In this document: positions 17,501 to 25,115 of the stretch, one piece after another
Numbering within the stretch: position 1 is the stretch's first letter
How the letters are laid out: every line of letters begins with the position of its first letter
Source of the DNA: JANMEX01 sp043776635
GTDB lineage: Bacteria; Pseudomonadota; Alphaproteobacteria; Rhizobiales; Rhizobiaceae
Reading direction: 5' to 3'
NCBI GenBank assembly: GCA_043776635.1
Contig: JAYVRA010000033.1
Coordinates: 1-30,419, forward strand
Length of the DNA stretch: 30,419 bases
The notes under the pieces: model-generated
What the model saw: the letters and a program-made list of their open reading frames with translations, nothing else
What the model was told of the DNA's origin: nothing
The model's database searches: none
Position numbers and translations under genes: made by a program

Positions 17501-18053
17501 ATTCACTCTCAGCCCGGATGGTGCGCATGCCGCGACCGCCGCCGCCCCAAGAGGCTTTGAGCATCAGCGGGTAGCCGATTTGCAGTGCGAGTTTTTTGAC
17601 TTCGTTCATATCATCGGGCAGCGGGTCCGTGGCAGGAATGACGGGCACGCCGACGGAGATAGCGAGGTTTCGCGCCGCGACCTTGTTACCGAGACGGCGC
17701 ATGGTGTCGGGCGAGGGGCCGATGAATGTGATGCCCGCCTCCAGGCAAGCATCAACAAATTCCGGGCTTTCGGAGAGAAGACCGTAGCCGGGGTGAATGG
17801 CATCCGCGCCTGAAAGTTTGGCGACACGGATGATTTCTGATATTGAAAGGTAGCTTTCAATCGGGCCCATGTCTTTTGCCAAGTGAGGGCCGCGACCGAC
17901 TTGGTAACTTTCGTCGGCTTTGAAGCGGTGCAACGCCAACTTATCTTCTTCAGCCCAAATGGCAACGGTTTTAATCCCCAGCTCATTGGCCGCGCGGAAC
18001 ACGCGAATGGCAATTTCGGAACGGTTGGCGACCAGAATCTTTGAAATCTTCAC
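14592..18053 (-). CDS. pyc: Pyruvate carboxylase
   Basis: Biotin enzyme that makes oxaloacetate from pyruvate, bicarbonate and ATP, refilling the TCA cycle. The single 1153-residue chain has biotin carboxylase (about 1-450, ATP-grasp with GGGGRGMR), carboxyltransferase (about 530-1000, starting TDTTMRDGHQSLLATR) and C-terminal biotin carrier domains. The metal-site lysine K718 (AVKDMAGLLKP) and the biotinylated K1119 (EAMKMET) have the same numbers as I recall for the crystallised Rhizobium etli enzyme, and the length is one residue shorter. The start codon is GTG (18053) with AAGGG nine bases before it. The gene is downstream of the liv operon but separated by that operon's terminator, so it probably has its own promoter. 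Confidence 0.98.
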   Translation of the reverse strand: MKISKILVANRSEIAIRVFRAANELGIKTVAIWAEEDKLALHRFKADESYQVGRGPHLAKDMGPIESYLSISEIIRVAKLSGADAIHPGYGLLSESPEFVDACLEAGITFIGPSPDTMRRLGNKVAARNLAISVGVPVIPATDPLPDDMNEVKKLALQIGYPLMLKASWGGGGRGMRTIRAESELEREVTEGKREAKAAFGKDEVYLEKLVERARHIEVQVMGDRHGNVVHLFERDCSIQRRNQKVVERAPAPYLSDAQRKEVCDYALKIARETNYLAAGTVEFLMNADNEAFYFIEVNPRIQVEHTVTEEITGIDIVKAQIHVVEGAKIGTPESGVPLQKDIHLNGHALQCRITTEDPEHNFIPDYGRITAYRGATGFGIRLDGGTAYSGAVITRFYDPLLEKVTAWAPTPQETISRMDRALREFRIRGVATNLTFLEAIIGHQKFKDNSYTTRFIDTTPELFEQVKRQDRATKILNYLADVTVNGHPEAKGRATPPKDAALPQAPYMNGATIPDGTKQRLDRDGPVAFSKWMRDEKRVLLTDTTMRDGHQSLLATRVRTHDIAAIAGTYARALPQLLSLECWGGATFDVSMRFLTEDPWERLAKVREAAPNLLLQMLLRGANGVGYTNYADNVVKYFVRQAALGGVDLFRVFDCLNWVENMRVSMDAVLEENKLLEAAICYTGDILDPARAKYDLKYYVNLASELQKAGAHIIAVKDMAGLLKPAAAKVLFKTLREATDLPIHFHTHDTSGIAAATVLAAVESGVDAIDAAMDALSGNTSQPCLGSIVEALRGTDRDSGLDPKWIRKISFYWEAVRTQYAAFESDLKGPASEVYLHEMPGGQFTNLKEQARSLGLETRWHEVAQAYSDVNQMFGDIVKVTPSSKVVGDMALMMVSQDLSVADVENPAKDIAFPDSVISMLRGDLGQPPMGWPQALQKKVLKGATPITVRPGSLIKEADLDKERTGIETKLERKVSDQEFASYLMYPKVFTDFAGAAENYGPVSILPTPAYFYGLKSEEEVFVDMERGKTLVIRCLAIGDTDDQGMITVFFEMNGQPRRVKVPDRTHGAGGYRARRKAEPGNDAHIGAPMPGVISTLAVQAGQEVKAGDVLVSIEAMKMETALHAERDGKITEVLVKTGDQIDAKDLLVVFG

Positions 18054-18189
18054 CAGACAAACCCTTATACAATTGGCTCGACCGCACCCCGGACCCGCGC
18101 CAAGAAGATTGCTATTGCCTTGTCCTTAGCGAGAATTTTATTGCAGTGCAAATAGTTTGACCGCATCGCAACATTGCCTAAATTATAGA

Positions 18190-18221
18190 CAAAATAAAAC
18201 CGCCCGGATTGCTCCGGACGG
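18190..18221 (-). terminator. Rho-independent terminator of the liv operon
   Basis: On the minus strand, 28 bases after the binding-protein stop, CCGTCCGGA-GCAA-TCCGGGCGG forms a 9-bp stem (one G-U pair) with a 4-base loop, followed by TTTTATTTT. A textbook intrinsic terminator. Confidence 0.92.
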
Positions 18222-18249
18222 CTCTTTTCCAATAATTAGAAAGCAGATA

Positions 18250-19368
18250 TTACTTGTTCTGCTCGTATGTGAAAGTGCCGTCAGCCTGCTTCTTCCATGT
18301 GTAGATGACGAAGTCAGGACGCGCATTGTCGCCCTTGGCATCATAAGTTAAATCGCCAAGTGCTGTCTTGATAGGGTTTGCGGATACTACGGCAGCGGCG
18401 GCCTTAACCGGGTCATTTGAACCAGCCTTGGTTGCAGCAGCAGCGATAACCTGGATCGCGGAGTAGGAATACAGTGTGTATGCTTCCGGGTCGAAACCAG
18501 CGGCAACAAACTTGGCAACCAAATCCTTAGCGTCTGGATTCTTGCGCGGATCTGGACCGAAGGTCATCAAAGTGCCTTCGATTGCAGGGCCGGCAATAGA
18601 TGCCAATTCGTTGGAAATGATACCATCGCCTGACATAAATGTAGCCTTCAGGCCTTGGTCAGCGGCTTGACGCACGAGCAAACCAAATTCCTGGAACAGG
18701 CCGCCGAAATGAACAACGGTAACGCCTGCATCCTTCATCTTGGTGATGAGGGCTGAGAAGTCCTTATCGCCGATGTTGATGCCCTCGAACATAACTTCTG
18801 TTTTGCCAGCTTCGTTCATGAACTTCTTGGTGAATTCAGACAGACCCTGACCATAAGGTGTTTTGTCGTGAATCATAGCAATCTTGGCATCTTTGAAGTT
18901 TGCAGCAAGATAACCGCCGGCAATCGCGCCCTGCTGATCATCACGACCACAAGTACGGAATACGTTGGTGAGGCCTGATTCTGTCAACTTCGGATTCGTA
19001 GCCGAAGGTGTGATCATCATGATGCCGTTTTCTGCATAAACGGCAGAGGCAGGAATGGACACGCCAGAGTTGAAATGACCCATAACATACTTAACGCCGT
19101 CAGCAACGAACTTATTGGCAACGGAAATGCCTTGCTTTGGATCGGAAGCATCATCGCCGATTACCAGCTTGATCATGTCGCCATTGATGCCGCCGGCAGC
19201 ATTGATGTCAGCAGCAGCCTGCTCAGCACCCTTTTGCTCTTGCGCACCGAAAGCAGCATTTGGACCAGTCATTGGACCGGCAACGCCGATCAAAAGTTCG
19301 CCAGCATAAGCGCCGCTGACTGTCATCATTGCAGCAAGGGCAACGCCCGAGAACAAAGTTTTCTTCAT
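18250..19368 (-). CDS. livJ: Branched-chain amino acid ABC transporter, periplasmic binding protein
   Basis: Periplasmic receptor (LivJ/BraC type, type I binding-protein fold) that delivers ligand to the LivHM permease. The 372 residues begin with a clear Sec signal peptide (MKKTLFSGVALAAMMTVSGAYA, predicted cut after residue 22), followed by ELLIGVAGPMTGPNAAFG and the conserved DDASDPKQG and SATNP motifs. The ATG at 19368 has AGGAG at good spacing. It is the last gene of the transporter cluster. The 162-base gap in front suggests a separate internal promoter, as expected because binding proteins are needed in excess. Ligand could be Leu/Ile/Val or another amino acid, including hydroxyproline given the neighbouring operon; the sequence does not decide. 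Confidence 0.94.
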   Translation of the reverse strand: MKKTLFSGVALAAMMTVSGAYAGELLIGVAGPMTGPNAAFGAQEQKGAEQAAADINAAGGINGDMIKLVIGDDASDPKQGISVANKFVADGVKYVMGHFNSGVSIPASAVYAENGIMMITPSATNPKLTESGLTNVFRTCGRDDQQGAIAGGYLAANFKDAKIAMIHDKTPYGQGLSEFTKKFMNEAGKTEVMFEGINIGDKDFSALITKMKDAGVTVVHFGGLFQEFGLLVRQAADQGLKATFMSGDGIISNELASIAGPAIEGTLMTFGPDPRKNPDAKDLVAKFVAAGFDPEAYTLYSYSAIQVIAAAATKAGSNDPVKAAAAVVSANPIKTALGDLTYDAKGDNARPDFVIYTWKKQADGTFTYEQNK

Positions 19369-19530
19369 AGTGTAAACTCCTATTGGGTTTATTTTAGAGG
19401 GTTCTCTTTATTGGTCCCCGGCAGTAGTTTTTTACCGCTTGGAACCAAACTTTGCCGATTTCTCAGCAAATGTCACGCTGATTCACACACCAGAAACAAT
19501 GTCGCCCGTGCAAATCGTCATCAACATTAA

Positions 19531-19875
19531 TTATCCGCGTTCCTTCCATGAAAGCGAAGATGCTTTTTCGTATAGCCACGGATATTGCGCGGTCATTTGA
19601 TTGGTGCGGGTGTAGCGAAAACCGATCACGCCAACGATGCTGAGCACAATTAAATCCGGGAGATAATGCGTCAGGCTGAACATCGTTCCGCCGTACAAAG
19701 CAAAGTGTAAAAACCTGACAGCGGCTGCTAAAAACAGCGCATTGGCTGCAAATGCTGCCATCGGCTTCCATGATTTTGCCACACCTTTAGCGCTGAGCCA
19801 GCTTGCGCAACATGCGAGTGCAAAAAAAACCCACATGCCAAAGAACCAAGTGCCGCTGAGAAAACTAACAATCAT
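19531..19875 (-). CDS. DUF6867 family small membrane protein
   Basis: A 114-residue protein with three predicted membrane segments (about 5-28, 38-60 and 72-90) and a polar tail ending in YPWLYEKASSLSWKERG. I recognise it as DUF6867, a family found in alphaproteobacterial liv operons between livF and the binding-protein gene; its function is unknown. The ATG at 19875 has GGGGAG eight bases upstream and lies 13 bases after the livF stop, so it is part of the operon. Its constant association suggests an accessory membrane subunit of the transporter, which is inference. Confidence 0.82.
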   Translation of the reverse strand: MIVSFLSGTWFFGMWVFFALACCASWLSAKGVAKSWKPMAAFAANALFLAAAVRFLHFALYGGTMFSLTHYLPDLIVLSIVGVIGFRYTRTNQMTAQYPWLYEKASSLSWKERG

Positions 19876-19888
19876 GATTTCATCTCCC

Positions 19889-20626
19889 CTAATGGCCGCC
19901 TTCGAGATAGGCAGCGCGGACTTCCGGGTTTGCCAAAAGCTCCTGACCGGAACCGCTCATCGTGATTGCACCATTGACCATGACATAACCGCGCGAAGCA
20001 AGTTTCAATGCACCAAAAGCGTTCTGCTCCACCAGGAATACGGTAAGTCCCTTGGTCTTATTCAGTTCACGGATGGCATCGAAAATCTGCTTGATGATGA
20101 GCGGGGCCAAGCCAAGCGACGGCTCATCAAGCAGCAGTAATTTTGGACGAGCCATAAGTGCACGACCAATGGATAGCATTTGCTGCTCACCACCGGACAA
20201 TGTGCCGCCACGCTGATCTATGCGCTCTTTCAGCCGTGGGAAGAGTGCGAAAATTTCCTGCACATCTTCATCATAATGTGCCAGATTATCAAGGCTTGCG
20301 CCCATTTGCAGGTTTTCGCGTACCGTCATGCGCCCGAAAATACGGCGGCCTTCGGGTGATTGTGCAATGCGCATGCGGGCGATCAAATGTGTTGGCACAC
20401 GTGTTATTTCTGTGCCGTCAAACGCGACGCTGCCGCTGCGGGCCTGCGGGCTGCCACAAATGGTCATCATCAACGTTGATTTACCCGCGCCATTGGCGCC
20501 GATCAGTGTGACAATTTCGCCTTCGTTTACATCCACATTGACATTACGGAGCGCTTGAATGTTACCGTAGTAAGTGTTGACGCCGCGAATTTTGAGAAGC
20601 GGTTCTTTGGTAATTATGGCGGACAT
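19889..20626 (-). CDS. livF: Branched-chain amino acid ABC transporter ATPase LivF
   Basis: One of the two cytoplasmic ATPases that power the transporter. In 245 residues it has Walker A GANGAGKST (43-51), the signature LSGGEQQ, Walker B LLLLDEPSLGLAP and the switch His in FLVEQNAFGAL-type context, plus the YYGNIQAL start typical of LivF. Its ATG overlaps the livG stop by one base (TAATG), and the ribosome site GGAGGG lies inside the livG end, so translation is coupled to the long LivG. Normal length, in contrast to its LivG partner. Confidence 0.97.
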   Translation of the reverse strand: MSAIITKEPLLKIRGVNTYYGNIQALRNVNVDVNEGEIVTLIGANGAGKSTLMMTICGSPQARSGSVAFDGTEITRVPTHLIARMRIAQSPEGRRIFGRMTVRENLQMGASLDNLAHYDEDVQEIFALFPRLKERIDQRGGTLSGGEQQMLSIGRALMARPKLLLLDEPSLGLAPLIIKQIFDAIRELNKTKGLTVFLVEQNAFGALKLASRGYVMVNGAITMSGSGQELLANPEVRAAYLEGGH

Positions 20627-22509
20627 TATTTGCGCCCTCCAGTTTTAGCTACTTTAGGAGTCTTGACGGCTTTCGGCTTTGGAACGCCGACGCCTTTGGC
20701 AAGCAGTTTGGCCTGAGCCGTCCAGTCCTCGCGGGCTATACGACCGTCAAACTCAAGGTATTTTTCAACCGCAATGATATCGGCTTTCTTCCACGCAGCA
20801 ATTTCTTTGAACGTGGTTATACCGTGGGCACGAAGCTTGGCGTCATAGACAGGTCCAATGCCCTTGATGAGCAACAAATCATCCGCCAGCTTTGGCGCTG
20901 GCGCAGATTTTGGTGCGGATTTGGCAACTGCTGCTTTAACCGGAGTGGACTTAACAGCAACTGGTACACTCGCCGCCGTCTTTGGCGCTGCAACTATCTT
21001 CGCAGCTTTAGGCTTTGGAATACCAACGCCCTTGGCCAATAGTTTCGCCTGACCAATCCAGTCTTCGCGTGCAATACGGCCATCAAATTCCAGATATTTT
21101 TCGACAGAAACAATGTCGCCCTTTTTCCAAGCTGCAATTTCTTTGAAAGTTGTGATGCCGTGGGCACGAAGCTTAGCGTCGTTAACAGGGCCGATGCCCT
21201 TGATTAGCAAGAGGTCATCCGGCAGTTTTGGCGCGGCGTCGGCCTTTGGTGCTGGCGCGGCTTTAACTGCAACAGTTTTTACCGGAGCCGCTTTGGCGGC
21301 AACGGGTTTAGACGCCGCCACTTTCGCAGTGCCCGCTTTTGCCGCCGCAGAATTGATCACGACAACAGGTGCTGCAGCAGCTTTTGGAGCAGCCGCTTTG
21401 GATGATTTAGCTTTGGCAGACGCCGCCATTGACGCCGCAGGCTTTGCCGGTACCGTGACTGTTGCTACGGACTTAGCAGTAGCAGATCCGCGATTGGCAC
21501 GGGATGCACCAGGCGAAATTTTCATCATCTCGCCGCCAGTGGAATGACCGATAGTCTGGTCAATCAGGCCGGCCATCATGGAAGACGATGACATCGGTGC
21601 TTGGCTTTGACCAGGCCCGGCGTCAAAACCCTCGACCACTTTGTCCGGACCGGAACCCGCGAGCATGGCAGCGGCCTCGTCATCATCAACGCCAAGATAG
21701 GCGGCGATAACGCGCGGATCGGACTGGATTTCCTTTGGTGTGCCATCGGAAATTTTTGTGCCATATTCGAGCACGACGATATGATCCGAAATGCCCATGA
21801 CCACAGACATATCATGCTCAATAAGCAGAATTGACGTGCCGGTGTCGGTACGGATGCCCTTGAGCAAGGTATTGAGCTCAAGCGATTCACGCGGATTAAG
21901 ACCAGCGGCCGGTTCATCAAGACAGAGCAATTCCGGTTCGGTGCACATGGCGCGGGCGATTTCGAGACGGCGCTGTGCACCATAAGGCAAATCACCTGCC
22001 GGGTCATCAGCGCGACCGGTAAGGCCGATGCGGTCCAGCCACATCCTGGCTTTTTCAACCGAAGCCTCAGCAGCCCTTGCGTAGGCCGAAAAGCCGAGCA
22101 GGCCAAGCACAGTATAGCCGGATGCCTTCATCAGTGTGTTGTGCTGCGCGACGAGTAGATTTTCCAAAAGCGTCAAGCCGGAAAACAACCGGATGTTTTG
22201 GAAGGTGCGGGCCACGCGGGCCTTTTTGTTGGCCTCAAAATCCATCATGCGCTCGAGCAAATGAGTTTCCCCATTGCTACGCTTCATGGTCATCATGCCT
22301 TCGGTGGGTTTGTAAAAGCCCGTGATGCAGTTGAAAACCGTGGTTTTGCCTGCGCCGTTAGGGCCGATAAGCGCGGTAATTTCGCCGCGCTTGGCTTGGA
22401 ACGATAGATCGTTGACGGCAACAAGACCGCCAAACTTCATCGACAAATGATCAACTGTAAGAATTGCATCAGACATTTTGTTGGTTTCCAAATTACCAGA
22501 GGCCATCAT
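20626..22509 (-). CDS. livG: LivG ATPase fused to a linker and two helix-hairpin-helix-like domains
   Basis: Residues about 12-270 are a standard LivG ATPase: GPNGAGKT at 49-56, the LPYGAQRRLEIARA signature region, Walker B CLDEPAAGLN, and the LivG ending AYLGVDDDE. LivG proteins normally stop near here (about 250-290 residues). This one has 627. Residues 276-428 are a low-complexity Ala/Lys/Pro/Val linker like that of histone H1-like proteins. Residues 429-504 and 541-616 are two copies of a 76-residue domain (DDLLLIKGIGP...LRAHGITTFKEIAAW...YLEFDGRIAREDW..QAKLLAKG), identical at 67 positions. The domain resembles the HhH-like extension I know from the C-terminus of rhizobial NuoE and ribosomal protein L21. 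The frame is continuous, with no stop or shift. The ATG at 22509 overlaps the livM stop (ATGA), with GAGGG six bases upstream. ATPase call firm; tail function unknown. Confidence 0.95.
   Translation of the reverse strand: MMASGNLETNKMSDAILTVDHLSMKFGGLVAVNDLSFQAKRGEITALIGPNGAGKTTVFNCITGFYKPTEGMMTMKRSNGETHLLERMMDFEANKKARVARTFQNIRLFSGLTLLENLLVAQHNTLMKASGYTVLGLLGFSAYARAAEASVEKARMWLDRIGLTGRADDPAGDLPYGAQRRLEIARAMCTEPELLCLDEPAAGLNPRESLELNTLLKGIRTDTGTSILLIEHDMSVVMGISDHIVVLEYGTKISDGTPKEIQSDPRVIAAYLGVDDDEAAAMLAGSGPDKVVEGFDAGPGQSQAPMSSSSMMAGLIDQTIGHSTGGEMMKISPGASRANRGSATAKSVATVTVPAKPAASMAASAKAKSSKAAAPKAAAAPVVVINSAAAKAGTAKVAASKPVAAKAAPVKTVAVKAAPAPKADAAPKLPDDLLLIKGIGPVNDAKLRAHGITTFKEIAAWKKGDIVSVEKYLEFDGRIAREDWIGQAKLLAKGVGIPKPKAAKIVAAPKTAASVPVAVKSTPVKAAVAKSAPKSAPAPKLADDLLLIKGIGPVYDAKLRAHGITTFKEIAAWKKADIIAVEKYLEFDGRIAREDWTAQAKLLAKGVGVPKPKAVKTPKVAKTGGRK
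20662..21225 (-). repeat. Tandem 76-codon domain duplication within livG
   Basis: Unit 1 is 20998-21225 and unit 2 is 20662-20889, with a period of 336 bases including the Ala/Lys/Pro spacer. The two units code for domains with 67 of 76 identical residues, while many codons differ at silent third positions. Confidence 0.93.
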
Positions 22510-23954
22510 CCATGTCCCTCTTTGGTAAATTCGGCTGAGATGTTTTTACGCGCTGCGTGGAGGAAAGCGGTCGGTGTGCGATTACCGACAAAACCGCGTG
22601 GTTTGTAAAGCATCACCACAATCATCGCCAAGCCGAAGATCAACATGCGATAAAGTTCCGGCGTAAAATCTTCGCCGAAAATGCGCTTCAAAAAATTCAT
22701 TTCGCGCAGTAGTTCAGTGCCGCCAACCATTGCGATTGCCGCCATTGCGATACCGGTCAGCGAACCCATGCCGCCCAGAACCACTATTGCCAAAATCACC
22801 GCTGATTCCAAGAACACGAAGCTTTCAGGTGAAACAAAGCCTTGGCGTACTGCAAAGAATGCACCGGCGAAACCACCGAACATCGCGCCGATGGCAAAGG
22901 CCGTCAACTTGGTTGTTACGGTGTTGATGCCAAGTGACTTGCAAGCAATCTCGTCTTCTCGCAGTGCTTCCCACGCGCGGCCAATAGGAAGGCGGCGCAG
23001 GCGGATTGTAACGAAAGCCGTACACAAAGCCATCAGGAGAATAAGGTAGTATAGAAAAATCTTGTAGTAGGCAGACGATGGCGTGAGGCCGAATGTATCA
23101 GCAAAGCCACCGGCTCCGGGCGTGAATTGCAAGCCAAACAAGGTTGCCTTGGCAATGCCCGACACACCGAACGTGCCGTTAGTCACCGGTGTCCAGTTAA
23201 TGATAACAAGACGGATAATTTCCCCGAAAGCCAAGGTGACGATGGCTAAATAATCGCCGCGTAACCGGAGTACAGGAAAGCCAAGTATAACACCCCAGAA
23301 GCCGGCTAGAATACCGGCGAGTGGCAAAAGAACCCAGAACGATAGACCAAAATTGCTTGAGAGAAGTGCGTAGGAATAAGCACCAACAGCGTAAAACGCG
23401 ACATACCCGAGGTCGAGCAGTCCGGCGAGGCCAACAACAATGTTGAGACCCCACGCAAGCATCACGTAGATCAAAATCTGGATGCCGAAGTTATCGACCC
23501 ACTTCAGCGAACCCTGCACACCGGCCAACAGCAAAATTAGCACTGGATAGATGAAAAGAAACACAATCGCAATCTTAGAGAAATTTTTCCTGAAATAGGA
23601 AGGTTCGCCCTGAGCCACTGGATTTGCTGCAGCGAAGGCTTTTTTCTGTGCCTGATAGGGCTGAACATAGGCGGACATGATGAATCGTCCGAGGATTGCC
23701 AAGCCAACCACAATTGCCAGCAGACCCCAGCGCGTACCGAGTATGAGTTCGTTGCGGAAGTTAGTCTTGCTTTCCAAGCCAATGAGTAACACGAACAGGC
23801 CGAAAGCGACTATCCCCGTAAATAACGCGTCACGTATGGCCTTCCAATATTTGCGTATCGTGTCACGGACGGCTGTCAAACTATTGCGTATCGCGTCGCG
23901 AGTGGCTTTCGAATAACTGCGTTCGGGTTGGTTGGAAACAGGTGAGTTTGCCAT
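22506..23954 (-). CDS. livM: Branched-chain amino acid ABC transporter permease LivM
   Basis: Inner-membrane permease subunit that pairs with LivH. Of 482 residues, the C-terminal two thirds hold the LivM core (GLAGLLDLGYVAFYAVGAYSYALL, and the cytoplasmic coupling loop GRAWEALREDEIACKSLGIN that contacts the ATPase). The N-terminal part is an extension with three further membrane segments and a KKAFAAANPVAQG loop, as in proteobacterial LivM with the DUF3382 extension. Residues 19-44 consist of an 11-residue repeat (RDAIRNSLTAV, RDTIRKYWKAI, RDAL). An upstream ATG (23987) exists, but the ATG at 23954 is preferred: AAAGGTG lies about 7 bases before it and the livH stop is 4 bases away. Overlaps the livG start. 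Confidence 0.95.
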   Translation of the reverse strand: MANSPVSNQPERSYSKATRDAIRNSLTAVRDTIRKYWKAIRDALFTGIVAFGLFVLLIGLESKTNFRNELILGTRWGLLAIVVGLAILGRFIMSAYVQPYQAQKKAFAAANPVAQGEPSYFRKNFSKIAIVFLFIYPVLILLLAGVQGSLKWVDNFGIQILIYVMLAWGLNIVVGLAGLLDLGYVAFYAVGAYSYALLSSNFGLSFWVLLPLAGILAGFWGVILGFPVLRLRGDYLAIVTLAFGEIIRLVIINWTPVTNGTFGVSGIAKATLFGLQFTPGAGGFADTFGLTPSSAYYKIFLYYLILLMALCTAFVTIRLRRLPIGRAWEALREDEIACKSLGINTVTTKLTAFAIGAMFGGFAGAFFAVRQGFVSPESFVFLESAVILAIVVLGGMGSLTGIAMAAIAMVGGTELLREMNFLKRIFGEDFTPELYRMLIFGLAMIVVMLYKPRGFVGNRTPTAFLHAARKNISAEFTKEGHG

Positions 23955-23958
23955 TGGA

Positions 23959-24882
23959 TTACACCTTTTCCACTTCAGGACGCCCAAGCAGACCGGACGG
24001 CATAAAGATCAACACGATTGCCAGAATGGAAAAGGCCGCGACATCCTTATAGTCGATGGAGAAGTATGCCGACCATAACGCCTCAATAAGCCCGATCAGC
24101 AAGCCGCCAACCACAGCGCCTGGAAGCGAGCCGATGCCGCCCAAAACCGCAGCCGTAAACGCCTTTACTCCTGGCACGAAACCATCGGTGAACACGATTA
24201 CGCCGTAATATGACAGATAGAGCGTACCGGCCACGGCTGCGAGTGCAGCACCCATGATGAAGGTAATCGAAATAGTTTGGTCAACATCAACACCAAGGAG
24301 TGAGGCCATTTTCCGGTCTTGCTCGCAGGAGCGTTGCGCGCGGCCAAGAGGTGTTTTGTTGACGATGTACCAAAAAATATACAGCAGAACTGCCGTCACA
24401 AGCATGATCAAAATTTGCTTGTTAGAGATGATAACGTCAACGCCAGTGAGTGAATTGTGATAGAGAACACGGTTTCCGGTAATCAGCGGGGGTATTGGCT
24501 TGTTTCGCGCACCTTGGGCCACCTGAATGAAGTTGGAAAGTGCAATCGACATCCCGATCGCTGTGATGAGCGGTGCAAGGCGGAACGAGCCACGCAGCGG
24601 GCGGTAGGCAACGCGCTCAATCGACCAATTCCACAAACTGGTCAGCACCATGGCGACCAACATCATAATGAGCAGCGCGATGGCGACAGGAATGCCGACA
24701 AACAGCGATGTTAAAATCAGATAGGTGATGAGCGCGATGAATGAGCCGACCATGAATATGTCACCATGGGCGAAATTTATCATGCCTACTATACCGTAAA
24801 CCATCGTGTAGCCAATTGCGATGAGGCCATAAATAGACCCTAGGGTGATGCCATTGATCACCTGCTGGACAAAATACTCCAT
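23959..24882 (-). CDS. livH: Branched-chain amino acid ABC transporter permease LivH
   Basis: Inner-membrane permease subunit and first gene of the transporter operon. The 307 residues show the LivH pattern: QQVINGITLGSIYGLIAIGYTMVYGIVGMINFAHGDIFMVG at the N-terminus, the coupling loop GRAQRSCEQDRKMASLLGVDVD, and about eight membrane segments. The ATG at 24882 has AAGGGAG at good spacing. The 233 bases upstream separate it from the hydroxyproline operon on the same strand. They include a dyad (TAGTG, GTATT, CACTA at 25017-25031) that may be an operator, and no visible terminator, so readthrough from the upstream operon is possible. Confidence 0.97.
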   Translation of the reverse strand: MEYFVQQVINGITLGSIYGLIAIGYTMVYGIVGMINFAHGDIFMVGSFIALITYLILTSLFVGIPVAIALLIMMLVAMVLTSLWNWSIERVAYRPLRGSFRLAPLITAIGMSIALSNFIQVAQGARNKPIPPLITGNRVLYHNSLTGVDVIISNKQILIMLVTAVLLYIFWYIVNKTPLGRAQRSCEQDRKMASLLGVDVDQTISITFIMGAALAAVAGTLYLSYYGVIVFTDGFVPGVKAFTAAVLGGIGSLPGAVVGGLLIGLIEALWSAYFSIDYKDVAAFSILAIVLIFMPSGLLGRPEVEKV

Positions 24883-25115
24883 GCGACTCCCTTACCCCCG
24901 GTTGGCTGCTCTTTGTCAGCTTTAATTCCCGTATCGCTAACAAGTAACGTGACCAAAAAGGAAAGCAACAAATTTTTGACGCATTTAGGCGATTTAAGTC
25001 AGGGTGTGTAGAAATTTAGTGGTATTCACTAGAAATGAAGATATTTACGGTGTATTTATCTTAAAATACAAGAATCTATACAGCTAAACCATGCATTCCG
25101 TTGCGGCAGAAATGG

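Noticed and set aside
20158..20511. Long antisense frames opposite livF, livG, pyc, ptsP and clpB
   Set aside because: These are shadows of codon bias in the real genes; none has motifs or independent ribosome sites.
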